A stretch of DNA of 21,269 nucleotides from assembly GCA_903916135.1 (NCBI GenBank), contig CAIWVT010000106.1:1-21269 (forward strand), given 5' to 3'. A model generated the notes under the pieces. It worked only from the letters and a program-made list of their open reading frames with translations, was not told the origin of the DNA and made no database searches. A program made the translations under genes and the position numbers. Numbering within the stretch: the first letter of the stretch is position 1; every line of letters starts with the position of its first letter. Of this stretch, positions 1 through 8,418 are shown one piece after another. Origin of the DNA: an uncultured bacterium. Its GTDB lineage: Bacteria > Bacteroidota > Bacteroidia > Bacteroidales > CAIWKO01.

Positions 1-77
1 GCTTAATACCAATAGGAAAAATGTTTTTCAGCAGACCCTATTTAGTTTAATTTATAGCAGTATCAATTGTCAACGCT

Positions 78-533
78 TTATTCAAACTTATTTCCATAAT
101 GGGTGCCATCGCAAAAAGGCTCCTTTTTTGAGTGTCCGCAGCGACATAATGAATAGCTTGTATTATACAATTTTTTGATACCGTTTTTGTCCACTAAAAC
201 GGATTTCCCTTTAACCACAGCGGGACCATTTTCAATAACTTCTATGCGCACAGCGTCATTTATTTCTGAATCTTTCATTTCTTGTATTTTAATAGAATTT
301 TTAATTTCATCGTTATAGAAAAAGGTCAACGCATCCGTGGGACATCGGTTCACTTGTTCAATAATTTCTTTTGTAGTAGCTCCCTCCGGCTTAATCCAAG
401 GACGTGCACCCATATCAAAAACTTCGGGCAACTCGGTGAAACAATAAGCGGCATGTGTACACAAGTCCGCATTCCACACGATAGTTATTTCACCATTAGA
501 ATATTCTTTTGTTTTTATTAAATCATTTTCCAT
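78..533 (-). CDS. Small iron-sulfur protein: YjdI-type (Fer4_19) plus CDGSH domain
   Basis: This 151-residue cytoplasmic protein has two metal-cluster modules. Residues 10-75 resemble the YjdI/Fer4_19 family, with C25, C31 and a C64-P pair in the pattern of a single divergent 4Fe-4S site. Residues 128-147 form a CDGSH motif, C130-x-C132, then P139-x-C141-D-G-T-H145, whose three Cys and one His bind a 2Fe-2S cluster in known CDGSH proteins. There is no signal peptide. It starts 12 bases after the stop of the upstream dehydrogenase gene, so the two are probably co-transcribed. The substrate and electron partner are not visible. A redox or cluster-transfer role is an inference from the families. 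The double-domain layout is, to my knowledge, common in small Bacteroidota Fe-S proteins. Confidence 0.9.
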   Translation of the reverse strand: MENDLIKTKEYSNGEITIVWNADLCTHAAYCFTELPEVFDMGARPWIKPEGATTKEIIEQVNRCPTDALTFFYNDEIKNSIKIQEMKDSEINDAVRIEVIENGPAVVKGKSVLVDKNGIKKLYNTSYSLCRCGHSKKEPFCDGTHYGNKFE

Positions 534-545
534 GATACTATTATT

Positions 546-1379
546 TTATAAACCAATATATTTTGAACTCACATCCCATAATCTGTCAGCAATTTCTTTG
601 TTATTTGAAATACGCGACGAAGATACAACTTTTTTCCTAAAGAAATAACTTCCCGAAGGCGAATTTATTTCATTGGCAGTTGCCAAGTAAATAGAAGTCT
701 GCGCTCCTTTTTCAGGCGAAATCAAAAACAACTTCATTATGCCTGCCGAGAATTTTCCCATATTCTTAAAGATATCGGTGGAAACCACACCGGGATGCAA
801 ACAATAAACACTCACATTTTTTTCTGCAAGTTTCCATGCAAGACTTTTTGTGAACAAAACATTGCCTAATTTTGATTGAGAATAAGATTTGAATCCTCTA
901 AAATTCTGTTTCATTTCTATATCATCAAATTTTATTTCTACGTTTTTATGAGCACCTGATGCAACATTGATAATACGTGCCGGATTACTCTTAATTAGCA
1001 AATCCAGCAATAAATTCGTCAACAAAAAAGGCGAAAGATGATTGGTGGCAAAATTCATTTCGATACCATCTACGCTTAGGGTTCGATGAGGTTCCCAAAT
1101 GCCTGCATTATTAATAAGCACATCAAGTCGCTGATGTTTTGATTTAAACTGCTCAGTAAAACTTCGTATTGAATCAAAAGAAGATAAATCACAATAATAC
1201 ATTTCAGGTTTTGTACCCGTTTCCGATTCTATGAACTTTTGAGTTTCTATGGCTTTTTTTTCGTTTCGATACGTGAATATAACTTTGGCTCCTTGGCGAG
1301 TAAGTGCCAAAGCCGTCTGCTTCCCAATACCGGAAGTTGCGCCGGTGATTAAACAAGTTTTCTCACAAATTTTCCACAT
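546..1379 (-). CDS. Short-chain dehydrogenase/reductase (SDR), retinol-dehydrogenase-like
   Basis: This is a classical SDR of 277 residues. The cofactor-binding motif TGATSGIG is at residues 12-19, NNAG at 90-93, the catalytic Ser at 141, and the Y166-S-Q-S-K170 pair supplies the catalytic Tyr and Lys. Length and motif order match NAD(P)(H)-dependent oxidoreductases related to the RDH/WW-domain oxidoreductase group. No signal peptide or membrane segment is evident, so it should act in the cytoplasm. The substrate cannot be told from sequence. It is the first gene of a two-gene unit with the Fe-S protein (12-base gap). It is transcribed divergently from the secreted-protein genes on the right, sharing a 167-base intergenic region. 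Confidence 0.93.
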   Translation of the reverse strand: MWKICEKTCLITGATSGIGKQTALALTRQGAKVIFTYRNEKKAIETQKFIESETGTKPEMYYCDLSSFDSIRSFTEQFKSKHQRLDVLINNAGIWEPHRTLSVDGIEMNFATNHLSPFLLTNLLLDLLIKSNPARIINVASGAHKNVEIKFDDIEMKQNFRGFKSYSQSKLGNVLFTKSLAWKLAEKNVSVYCLHPGVVSTDIFKNMGKFSAGIMKLFLISPEKGAQTSIYLATANEINSPSGSYFFRKKVVSSSRISNNKEIADRLWDVSSKYIGL

Positions 1380-1467
1380 TATTTTTCCATTTTAAGACAA
1401 GAACCAAGAGAATTATTTTGGATAAAAACTGCAAAAGAAATAAATTATTTTGCTTCTATTTTATTAT

Positions 1468-1502
1468 TTTGTGCTGAGGCAACCAAATTATATTTATTTT
1501 TG
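1468..1502 (+). promoter_or_regulatory. Candidate Bacteroidota promoter for 1547-4656 genes
   Basis: TATTTTTG at 1495-1502 fits the -7 consensus TAnnTTTG. A TTTG at 1468-1471 lies 23 bases upstream, a slightly long spacing for the -33 box. This would give a leader of about 40 bases before the ATG at 1547. It is a pattern match in AT-rich DNA only. Confidence 0.35.
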
Positions 1503-1546
1503 TCTTTGATGAACTGATTATGTACATTAATTAAAAAATATATACT

Positions 1547-1999
1547 ATGAAAAAACAATTATTTTTAGCATTTGCAGCACTTCTATTAGTAACCGCGCTC
1601 AATGCACAGACCACTTACAAAGCAGATAAACGTTTATACGACGTTTTAAGTTCGGAATACATTGCCCAACTTGAAGCTTCAAAGTCGGAGTTGATTCCCT
1701 ACTACAACTATTACCTCGACAACTGTTATTACACAGTAAATTTGAAAACAGCTCAAAAACTAGTTACAGGAACCGACATACGCACCGTAGCTGTTGCCGA
1801 TGATTCCAAAACATTTGGACAGTATTTTAAAGAAAAGACCTATTCAAAAGAAAATTTCAATGCGTTGAAATATAAATTTGAACTAAGTTCGAATAACTTT
1901 ATAACCTATTTATGGAATGATGCCGGAATTGCAATCGTCTTTAAACCGCTATCGCAAATCTCAGGAGAATTCAAAGCCTATATGAAACAACTAAAGTAA
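1547..1999 (+). CDS. Small secreted hypothetical protein
   Basis: This is a 150-residue protein with a clear Sec signal peptide: a KK n-region, a hydrophobic stretch, and a probable cleavage after NA before Q at residues 19-21. The mature part is about 130 residues, rich in Tyr, Lys and Asn, with one Cys and no motif I recognise. There is no T9SS sorting domain, so the predicted place is the periplasm or beyond by another route. It ends 29 bases before the start of the large T9SS cargo gene on the same strand, so the two are likely one transcript. It may be an accessory or partner of that protein, but nothing in the sequence proves this. The start is supported by the signal peptide. Confidence 0.8.
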   Translation: MKKQLFLAFAALLLVTALNAQTTYKADKRLYDVLSSEYIAQLEASKSELIPYYNYYLDNCYYTVNLKTAQKLVTGTDIRTVAVADDSKTFGQYFKEKTYSKENFNALKYKFELSSNNFITYLWNDAGIAIVFKPLSQISGEFKAYMKQLK

Positions 2000-2028
2000 A
2001 TTTATTACACCTTTATAAATTTATCTCT

Positions 2029-4656
2029 ATGAAAAAGATATTGCTCTTATCGTTCTTTCTTGTGATGACCTTCGTGGTTAAATCACAAACATATTTGATT
2101 AGCTCTCAAGGAACAGTTGACTCTTGTTCCGGCGATTTTTATGACAGCGGAAGCGGTGGAAATTATGCAGACAACGAAAACTATGTTATGACATTCCATT
2201 CGCCAAATATCACCAACACGCACACCAAAATGAGCTTCAACTCTTTTGACGTTGAACCCGGTGATACCTTAATCGTTTATGATGGTTCCACTATCGTAGC
2301 CCCCGTAATCGGTAAATACAACAATAACAATCCGCCCCCGTCATTCGTGAAAGGTTCCATATCAAACTTGACCGGCGATCTAACATTCCAATTCAAATCC
2401 AATGCGTCATTGAATACTGCCGGATGGTTTGCTTCCCTTGCCTGTATCCCACAATGTCAAGATATTTTAGCCGCTCTCAATCCCACACTCACCATTCCTC
2501 ATCCAAACGACAGTAATTATGTTGACATCTGTATCGGCAATACTATCCAATTCGCTGCAAGAGGAAGCGGCATATATGCTTTTCCACAAGACAATATTTT
2601 ATACGATCAAGATAGCACTACTTCTACATACGTATGGGATTTTGGCGATGGCACAACTGCCACCGGTCAATTTGTAAGCAAAACTTACCTTGCCGTAAGA
2701 GGCTATGATGTTGCTTTATCCATCACGGATGTACGAGGATGCGTCAACTCCAATTATCTTGGATGCAGAGTTCGTATTTCCCAAAGCCCTTTTGCCGTGG
2801 TCAATCCTCTGCCTGATATGTGTTCGAGCACGGATACTTCCTACATAACAATCGGCTACAATTCAGGTTCGGTTTTCGTTGTGGAACCCATCAATTCTCA
2901 CCAATCAGCAAGTCAGAGATTCGACAGTACGACGTTTATCCCCGATGGAAACCTCTGTTCCGTTCAGTGTTATAACACGTTTGTGTCTTTCGCTGCTTTT
3001 GCTCCTGGCACTACAATCACAAGTGCCAACGATGTGCTGTCTATTTGTGTAAACATGGAACATTCTTTTGCCGGAGATCTTGGTTTTACGATAATTTGCC
3101 CTAATGGTCAAAGTGTTCAACTTGACCCCAACACCCACTCAGGCGGTGCCTTCCTAGGCTCACCATTGGATAATGCCCCGTATGATAATTCTACCTATCC
3201 ATGCGATGCGGCTTACAATGCTGTTGGACCCGTTGGATGGACATACTGTTGGTCGGAAATTTATCCACAGCATGGCACTTTCGACTACCTATCTTCTAAT
3301 TCTTTAGGTACGATGGATTCGACCAACACCATGAATAATACAAACTATATCACTCCAAACAACCCCTTAAGCGGATTAATTGGTTGCCCATTAAACGGAA
3401 CGTGGAACATACAGATATGCGACGATTATTCATCAGATAATGGTTACATCTTTTGGTGGGAACTCAACCTAGATCCTTCGTTGTTGCCTACCGGATGGGG
3501 CTACACGGTTCCGATTGATACTGTATTCTGGACGGGTTCGTTTTTCTCTATTGTCAACGATAGCACCATTATGGTTATACCTGATTCGGGCGGAACCTAT
3601 CAATATACGGTTACAGTGGTGGATGTATTTGGTTGTTCTTATGACACCACGCTCAACATCCAAGTAGTGCAAACTCCTGATTTCTCGCTCGGACATGACA
3701 CCATTTTATGTGGAAACAACATCAACTATACCTTAGACCCGGGTCCAGGCAGCACTTTCAATTGGTCAACAGGCAGCATCCTTCAAACTCAACCCGTAAC
3801 TTCAACAGGATTCTATTGGGTTACAGTAACCAACTCGAATGTCACCAACACCCTGCATTGTTCCAACACCGACACGGTCTTTATAAAGGTCTTAGCCTTG
3901 CCCACGCAGCCGGACTTAGGTCCGGATCAATGTAGCACAGTACCGGTTACTCTCAATACAGGCGTTCCCAACTTCCAATATGAATGGAGCACAGACGCAA
4001 CAACTCAGTCTATCACCGCACAAGTAACGGGTATGTATTCAGTAACTATTGCCGAAGAATTTGGATATAATTGTGAAGTCTCAGATAGCGTTCACATTAC
4101 TATAATACCGGTGCCTACCATCGAAATAGGCTCCGACACTTCCATGTGCAGCTACAATTTAATGAAAATGCGTGTAACCGACATCAACAACTATTTGGAT
4201 CAATACAATTACACATATTTGTGGACCACCGACCCAATTTCTGACTTAAACGGGCAAACCACGCGCGATATATTGTTTGGATGTATTGACGTAAATAAAA
4301 CTTATACCGTTGGAGTTGCCGTAACCGGATGCACAACAGTGAATGATACCCGCAAAGTAGAATCCAAAAGCTGCGAATTGACGCTCTATAATGTCATCAC
4401 TCCAAACGCAGATGGAAAAAACGATGAATTTAAAATTGAGGGCATCGAGGATTTTCCCAACTCCAATCTGAAAATTTACAACCGATGGGGTAAGAAAATC
4501 TATGAGTCGGACGATTACAACGGAAATAACAATGCTTGGAATGGCGGAAAAGAAGCAACAGGGGTTTACTACTATGTTCTTACCGTAAACTACGGCGACC
4601 ACGGCGACTGCGTAGATGTTAAAAACTTCTCAGGTACGATTACCCTCATTCGATAA
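2029..4656 (+). CDS. Giant secreted protein with CUB-like, PKD and P-domains and type B T9SS C-terminal domain
   Basis: This 875-residue secreted protein begins with a signal peptide (residues 1-19, cleavage near KSQ). A CUB-like module follows at about 25-140 and a PKD domain around WDFGDG (203-208). A proprotein-convertase P-domain-like region spans about 318-482 and ends in a GTWNIQICDDYSSDNG segment. After it come PKD/SprB-like repeats of the form WSTG...T.G.YWVTVT. Residues about 790-875 match the gliding-motility-associated C-terminal domain (CHU_C, type B), with VITPNADGKNDEF and IYNRWGKKIYES. Proteins of this type are exported by the type IX system and end up on the surface or outside. 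No catalytic domain is visible, so adhesion or matrix binding is an inference. The P-domain without an attached subtilase is notable. The gene follows the small secreted protein by 29 bases and ends in a strong terminator. Confidence 0.9.
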   Translation: MKKILLLSFFLVMTFVVKSQTYLISSQGTVDSCSGDFYDSGSGGNYADNENYVMTFHSPNITNTHTKMSFNSFDVEPGDTLIVYDGSTIVAPVIGKYNNNNPPPSFVKGSISNLTGDLTFQFKSNASLNTAGWFASLACIPQCQDILAALNPTLTIPHPNDSNYVDICIGNTIQFAARGSGIYAFPQDNILYDQDSTTSTYVWDFGDGTTATGQFVSKTYLAVRGYDVALSITDVRGCVNSNYLGCRVRISQSPFAVVNPLPDMCSSTDTSYITIGYNSGSVFVVEPINSHQSASQRFDSTTFIPDGNLCSVQCYNTFVSFAAFAPGTTITSANDVLSICVNMEHSFAGDLGFTIICPNGQSVQLDPNTHSGGAFLGSPLDNAPYDNSTYPCDAAYNAVGPVGWTYCWSEIYPQHGTFDYLSSNSLGTMDSTNTMNNTNYITPNNPLSGLIGCPLNGTWNIQICDDYSSDNGYIFWWELNLDPSLLPTGWGYTVPIDTVFWTGSFFSIVNDSTIMVIPDSGGTYQYTVTVVDVFGCSYDTTLNIQVVQTPDFSLGHDTILCGNNINYTLDPGPGSTFNWSTGSILQTQPVTSTGFYWVTVTNSNVTNTLHCSNTDTVFIKVLALPTQPDLGPDQCSTVPVTLNTGVPNFQYEWSTDATTQSITAQVTGMYSVTIAEEFGYNCEVSDSVHITIIPVPTIEIGSDTSMCSYNLMKMRVTDINNYLDQYNYTYLWTTDPISDLNGQTTRDILFGCIDVNKTYTVGVAVTGCTTVNDTRKVESKSCELTLYNVITPNADGKNDEFKIEGIEDFPNSNLKIYNRWGKKIYESDDYNGNNNAWNGGKEATGVYYYVLTVNYGDHGDCVDVKNFSGTITLIR

Positions 4657-4675
4657 ATGATTATAATTAAAGAAG

Positions 4676-4708
4676 ACCATCCGTTCATCCATGGATGGTT
4701 TTTTTTTG
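4676..4708 (+). terminator. Rho-independent terminator
   Basis: The 7-base stem ACCATCC (4676-4682) pairs with GGATGGT (4693-4699) across a 10-base loop. A run of nine T's follows. It sits 20 bases after the stop of the first giant T9SS gene, and it separates that gene from the next one on the same strand. Confidence 0.85.
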
Positions 4709-4858
4709 TATAAAGATAGGTTTAGAATATCTATATTATATGTTTAAAATACGTATATTTATTGATAGAAGAAATGCAATCATACAAGCAACTATTGCAA
4801 TTGTCAATATAAAACGCCATCTCATTAAGCATATTTTCACAACTCCACATTAACGTTT

Positions 4859-7471
4859 ATGAAAATAATAATTATTGCACTATTATTTCTTCCATTTACT
4901 GCATTGGCTCAGGTGCAAGACGATTTCTCTGATGCAAATTTCACTGCCAACCCTGCTTGGCATGGAGATTCATCGCAATTTCAAATCTCCACCTATTCAA
5001 ATTCATCGTGGAGCAGTGCTCCCCGCCTACAATTGGATGGGACTGCCGCTGACACTTCCTGCTTATACATCGCAACACCAATATCCACACTGGATAATCA
5101 GCAATGGGACTTCTGGCTTCGGCTGACACTGAATACCTCGAAGTCGAATAATTGTCGCGTGTATCTGGTTTCCGACAGCCCGAATTTAAAAGGCAATCTC
5201 AAGGGATATTATGTGATGTTTGGCGATGACATTAACGATCAACTTGACAGTATTTCTTTATGGAAACAAGATGGAATGACCACGCAAAAGCTTATCGCGG
5301 GACATCATTGCTTCACAGGTGCTTCCTCATCCTATAGAATTAAAGTACAACGGGATAATTCGGGAGCATGGTCTCTATTTTCTGACCAAACCGGTTCCAC
5401 TAACTATGTGTTGGAAGGGACTTGCATTGACAATACATTCAATAACTCATCCTATTTCGGAATTTTTTGTAAATATACCAGTACGAACAAAACTAATTTC
5501 TATTTTGATGATATATATGTTGGTCCGATAATAGTTGACACCACACGCCCAGCGGTGCTATCCGTAAACGTTGTTTCGTCCACTCAACTTGACATCACCT
5601 TTTCGGAGCATGTGGAACAAACTACTGCCGAAGCCATTTCCAACTATAACGTTTCGGGATTCGGCAATCCAATTTCAGCTACTAAAGATGCCGTTTTAGG
5701 GAACATAGTACATTCACTGTATTCATCTTCATTTTTAAATGGAAATACATATTCTATAAGCATTGCCAATGTTCAGGATTACTCCGAGAATGTGATGGTG
5801 GCGGTTTCGATTCCCTTTACATTCTATGAAGCGCATGAATTCGACATTGTGATAAATGAAATCATGGCAGACCCCGATCCGCCAATGGGATTGCCGAACC
5901 AAGAATATATTGAGTTGTTCAATAAAACGACATCTCCTATAAATATAAAGGATTGGAGTCTCGATATTAATTCTTCACATGTATCTTTACCGAATATAAC
6001 CATAGCATCCAATGCATATTGTATTATTTGCGACGAAGATGGCGTTGGATTATTTATTCCTTATGGAACAGCCATAGGAATTCCATCGCTTTCGCTTACA
6101 AATACGGGGGCAACTATTGTACTGCAAAACGCGGCTGGGAGCTTAATTCATTTCGTTACCTATTCCGATTCATGGTATCGAAACTCAATCAAAGCGGATG
6201 GGGGATGGTCATTAGAACAAATAGATGCGAACAATCCCTGCGGGGAAATGGCAAACTGGAAAGTTTCGATAGATCCGAGTGGAGGAACTCCCGGCAAGCT
6301 TAATTCCGTTAGAGGTAACAACCCCGACGTATCAATCCCTAAGTTAATCAGAGCATCTGCCTCAAGATACGAACCCTTGCGTGCAAAAATATTCTTCAAT
6401 GAGCCGTTGGACAGTATTTTTATGGATAATCTCGCGAAATATACCGTTGATAACGGTATTGGCAACCCAAGTACTATAGTGTTTAGTAAACCTGACAACA
6501 TGTCTGCAACACTTTTCTTTTCGCAGGAGTTATTGCCACACATCGTTTACACACTTAGTATTAGTGATAGTATTTTTGATTGTTCCGGCAATAAAATCCT
6601 TGCGAATTCTACGGCTCGATTTGCCTTACCAGAGATGCCCGACTCAGCAGATTTGGTCATCAACGAGGTGCTGTCGAATCCAAAAGAGGATGGTGTTGAT
6701 TTTGCGGAAATCTATAATCGTTCTGAAAAGATTTTGGACTTTATGGATGTAAACTTGGCTTCACCTGAAGATTCTCGTGTCATTACAAACGATAATTTTT
6801 TAATTTTTCCGAAAGAGTATATTGTGTTGACAACCAATCCTGATAAAGTAAAGGAACAATATAGCACACCCAATCCATATTCGTTTATCAAAATGGAATC
6901 TTTTCCCACATTTAATAATGATGATGGAACCGTTATTTTATCCACTACAGCAGATACAGTGATAGACGCCATGACTTACACTGCCGATATGCACTTCCCA
7001 TTGTTGAACTCAACAGATGGTGTTTCCTTGGAACGGATTGACTATAATCGTCCTGCAAGCGATGAAACCAATTGGCATTCGGCAGCAGAAAGTGTAGGTT
7101 TTGCGACTCCCGCGTACGAAAACTCACAATATTTTCCCGGAAATTTTAAAGACGATATGGCTGTTTCGGTTGAGCCGGAAATTTTTTCGCCCGATAATGA
7201 TGGGTATAATGATGTGTTGAACATCAATTGTACAGCAGATGGTCCCGGTAAGATAATTTCGATAGCGATTTATGATGCAAAAGGATGTTTGGTAAGGAAT
7301 TTAATGAAAAGCAAATTGATTTCTAAAAAAGAAACCTTTTCGTGGGATGGAACTCAGGACGATGCTACCAAAGCAAACATCGGCATTTATGTGATTTATG
7401 TGGAGAGTTTTGATTTGAAAGGTTCTGTCAAACATTATAAAAGAACGGCTGTGCTGGCAACAAAGTTCTAA
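4859..7471 (+). CDS. Secreted multi-domain protein with lamin-tail and Ig-like (Big_5) domains, T9SS-type C-terminus
   Basis: The protein has 870 residues, with a signal peptide at 1-18 (LALAQ-type cleavage, ...FTALAQ). An N-terminal jelly-roll-like region (about 20-225) contains DDFSD and FYFDDIYVG. Two copies of an Ig-like plus lamin-tail pair follow: an SbsA/Big_5-like domain at about 228-323 with a lamin-tail domain at 327-480, then Big_5-like at 490-591 with lamin-tail at 596-755. The lamin-tail starts read IVINEIMADP and LVINEVLSNP. The C-terminus, about 770-870, has the FSPDNDGYND turn and a FlgD/CHU_C-like fold ending in AVLATKF, in keeping with T9SS sorting. No enzyme motif is seen. 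It is probably a surface or matrix protein. It has its own 150-base upstream region after the terminator. Its TAA stop overlaps the stop of the convergent comF gene. Confidence 0.88.
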   Translation: MKIIIIALLFLPFTALAQVQDDFSDANFTANPAWHGDSSQFQISTYSNSSWSSAPRLQLDGTAADTSCLYIATPISTLDNQQWDFWLRLTLNTSKSNNCRVYLVSDSPNLKGNLKGYYVMFGDDINDQLDSISLWKQDGMTTQKLIAGHHCFTGASSSYRIKVQRDNSGAWSLFSDQTGSTNYVLEGTCIDNTFNNSSYFGIFCKYTSTNKTNFYFDDIYVGPIIVDTTRPAVLSVNVVSSTQLDITFSEHVEQTTAEAISNYNVSGFGNPISATKDAVLGNIVHSLYSSSFLNGNTYSISIANVQDYSENVMVAVSIPFTFYEAHEFDIVINEIMADPDPPMGLPNQEYIELFNKTTSPINIKDWSLDINSSHVSLPNITIASNAYCIICDEDGVGLFIPYGTAIGIPSLSLTNTGATIVLQNAAGSLIHFVTYSDSWYRNSIKADGGWSLEQIDANNPCGEMANWKVSIDPSGGTPGKLNSVRGNNPDVSIPKLIRASASRYEPLRAKIFFNEPLDSIFMDNLAKYTVDNGIGNPSTIVFSKPDNMSATLFFSQELLPHIVYTLSISDSIFDCSGNKILANSTARFALPEMPDSADLVINEVLSNPKEDGVDFAEIYNRSEKILDFMDVNLASPEDSRVITNDNFLIFPKEYIVLTTNPDKVKEQYSTPNPYSFIKMESFPTFNNDDGTVILSTTADTVIDAMTYTADMHFPLLNSTDGVSLERIDYNRPASDETNWHSAAESVGFATPAYENSQYFPGNFKDDMAVSVEPEIFSPDNDGYNDVLNINCTADGPGKIISIAIYDAKGCLVRNLMKSKLISKKETFSWDGTQDDATKANIGIYVIYVESFDLKGSVKHYKRTAVLATKF

Positions 7472-8190
7472 TTCAATCCAACCGTGCAAGCAAGAGCTAC
7501 AACGCTTACTTTTACGCCCGAAATGGTTAGAAGTTGGCGTGCACAGGCTTCAATGGTGGCTCCCGTGGTGATTACGTCGTCAACCAACAGAATGTGTTTG
7601 CCTTGAAGGTGTTCGTGATTGGTGATGGTAAATATTTCCTTCACGTTTTCCCAACGTTTGAAACGGGATTTTTTGGTTTGAGTTTTAGAAGCAGTGGTTC
7701 GGATTAAGGTTTTGGTGTCGCAGGGTATTTGCATAGCCTTCGATAAGCCAATTGCAATCAATTCGCTTTGATTGTAACCTCTTTTTCGCAATTTTCTTTT
7801 GTGCAATGGAACAGGAATCACTACCTCAACATCTTTAAAAAATGCCGATTGCAACAAATCATGACCGTAAGATTCGCCTAAGTAAGTGCCGGTTTCTTCT
7901 ATACCATTATATTTGAGTTGATGTATTACATGTTGAACTTTCCCCCCTTTTTTAAAAAAATATAAGGCAGCGGCATGAGCAATCGGAATTCTTCCCCAAA
8001 AGACTCTAAAAAGCGGGTTGTCGGAATCGTGATGATAATTTGTTTTTGGCAGTTGATGCTGGCAGAAAGTGCATAGAATTTCTTCATGCTTAAGCAAAGA
8101 TGCATCGCAAGCACTGCAAATTCGTGGATAAATCAAGCAAAAGAAATCGTAAATTAATGACATAAGGTTTTTGAATTTAGTTATTGTCAT
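7468..8190 (-). CDS. comF: ComF family phosphoribosyltransferase-like protein
   Basis: This 240-residue protein has the ComF architecture. A Zn-finger-like N-terminus has C25-x-x-C28 and C40-x-x-C43. A type I phosphoribosyltransferase fold follows, with the conserved VIPVPLHKRKLRKRGYNQ segment (about 124-141) and the PRPP loop LLVDDVITTGAT at 201-212. ComF proteins are linked to DNA uptake and natural transformation in several bacteria, acting in the cytoplasm with the uptake helicase. The exact role in Bacteroidota is less certain. An internal Met at residue 10 (MSLIYDFFC) is an alternative start and fits typical N-termini better. The gene stands alone, converging with the lamin-tail protein gene so that the two stop codons overlap. 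Confidence 0.92.
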   Translation of the reverse strand: MTITKFKNLMSLIYDFFCLIYPRICSACDASLLKHEEILCTFCQHQLPKTNYHHDSDNPLFRVFWGRIPIAHAAALYFFKKGGKVQHVIHQLKYNGIEETGTYLGESYGHDLLQSAFFKDVEVVIPVPLHKRKLRKRGYNQSELIAIGLSKAMQIPCDTKTLIRTTASKTQTKKSRFKRWENVKEIFTITNHEHLQGKHILLVDDVITTGATIEACARQLLTISGVKVSVVALACTVGLN

Positions 8191-8217
8191 TTTTCAGTGA
8201 CATGAAATAAACGGAAG

Positions 8218-8250
8218 CAAAAATAATAAATAGCTTCTGCTATTATTTAC
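8218..8250 (-). promoter_or_regulatory. Candidate promoter and inverted repeat upstream of comF
   Basis: On the minus strand TATTTTTG (8218-8225) matches the TAnnTTTG -7 consensus, about 28 bases before the ATG. Just upstream, AATAGC (8229-8234) and GCTATT (8239-8244) form a perfect 6-base inverted repeat across four bases, placed in the -7/-33 spacer like an operator. No good -33 TTTG is visible, so this remains tentative. Confidence 0.3.
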
Positions 8251-8418
8251 ATTGAATCCCATTTATTTAACGTTCTCAAACTCGAATTATTCTGCTAACA
8301 GTAGGGTTTTGTGATTTGCAGAATATCAGAGTCATAACAAAATATAAATGCTGCTTTTTTATTCTTTTTCAACAACAGAACTTACTGCGAAGGTTGAGTT
8401 GTTAACAAAGATAAAGAA

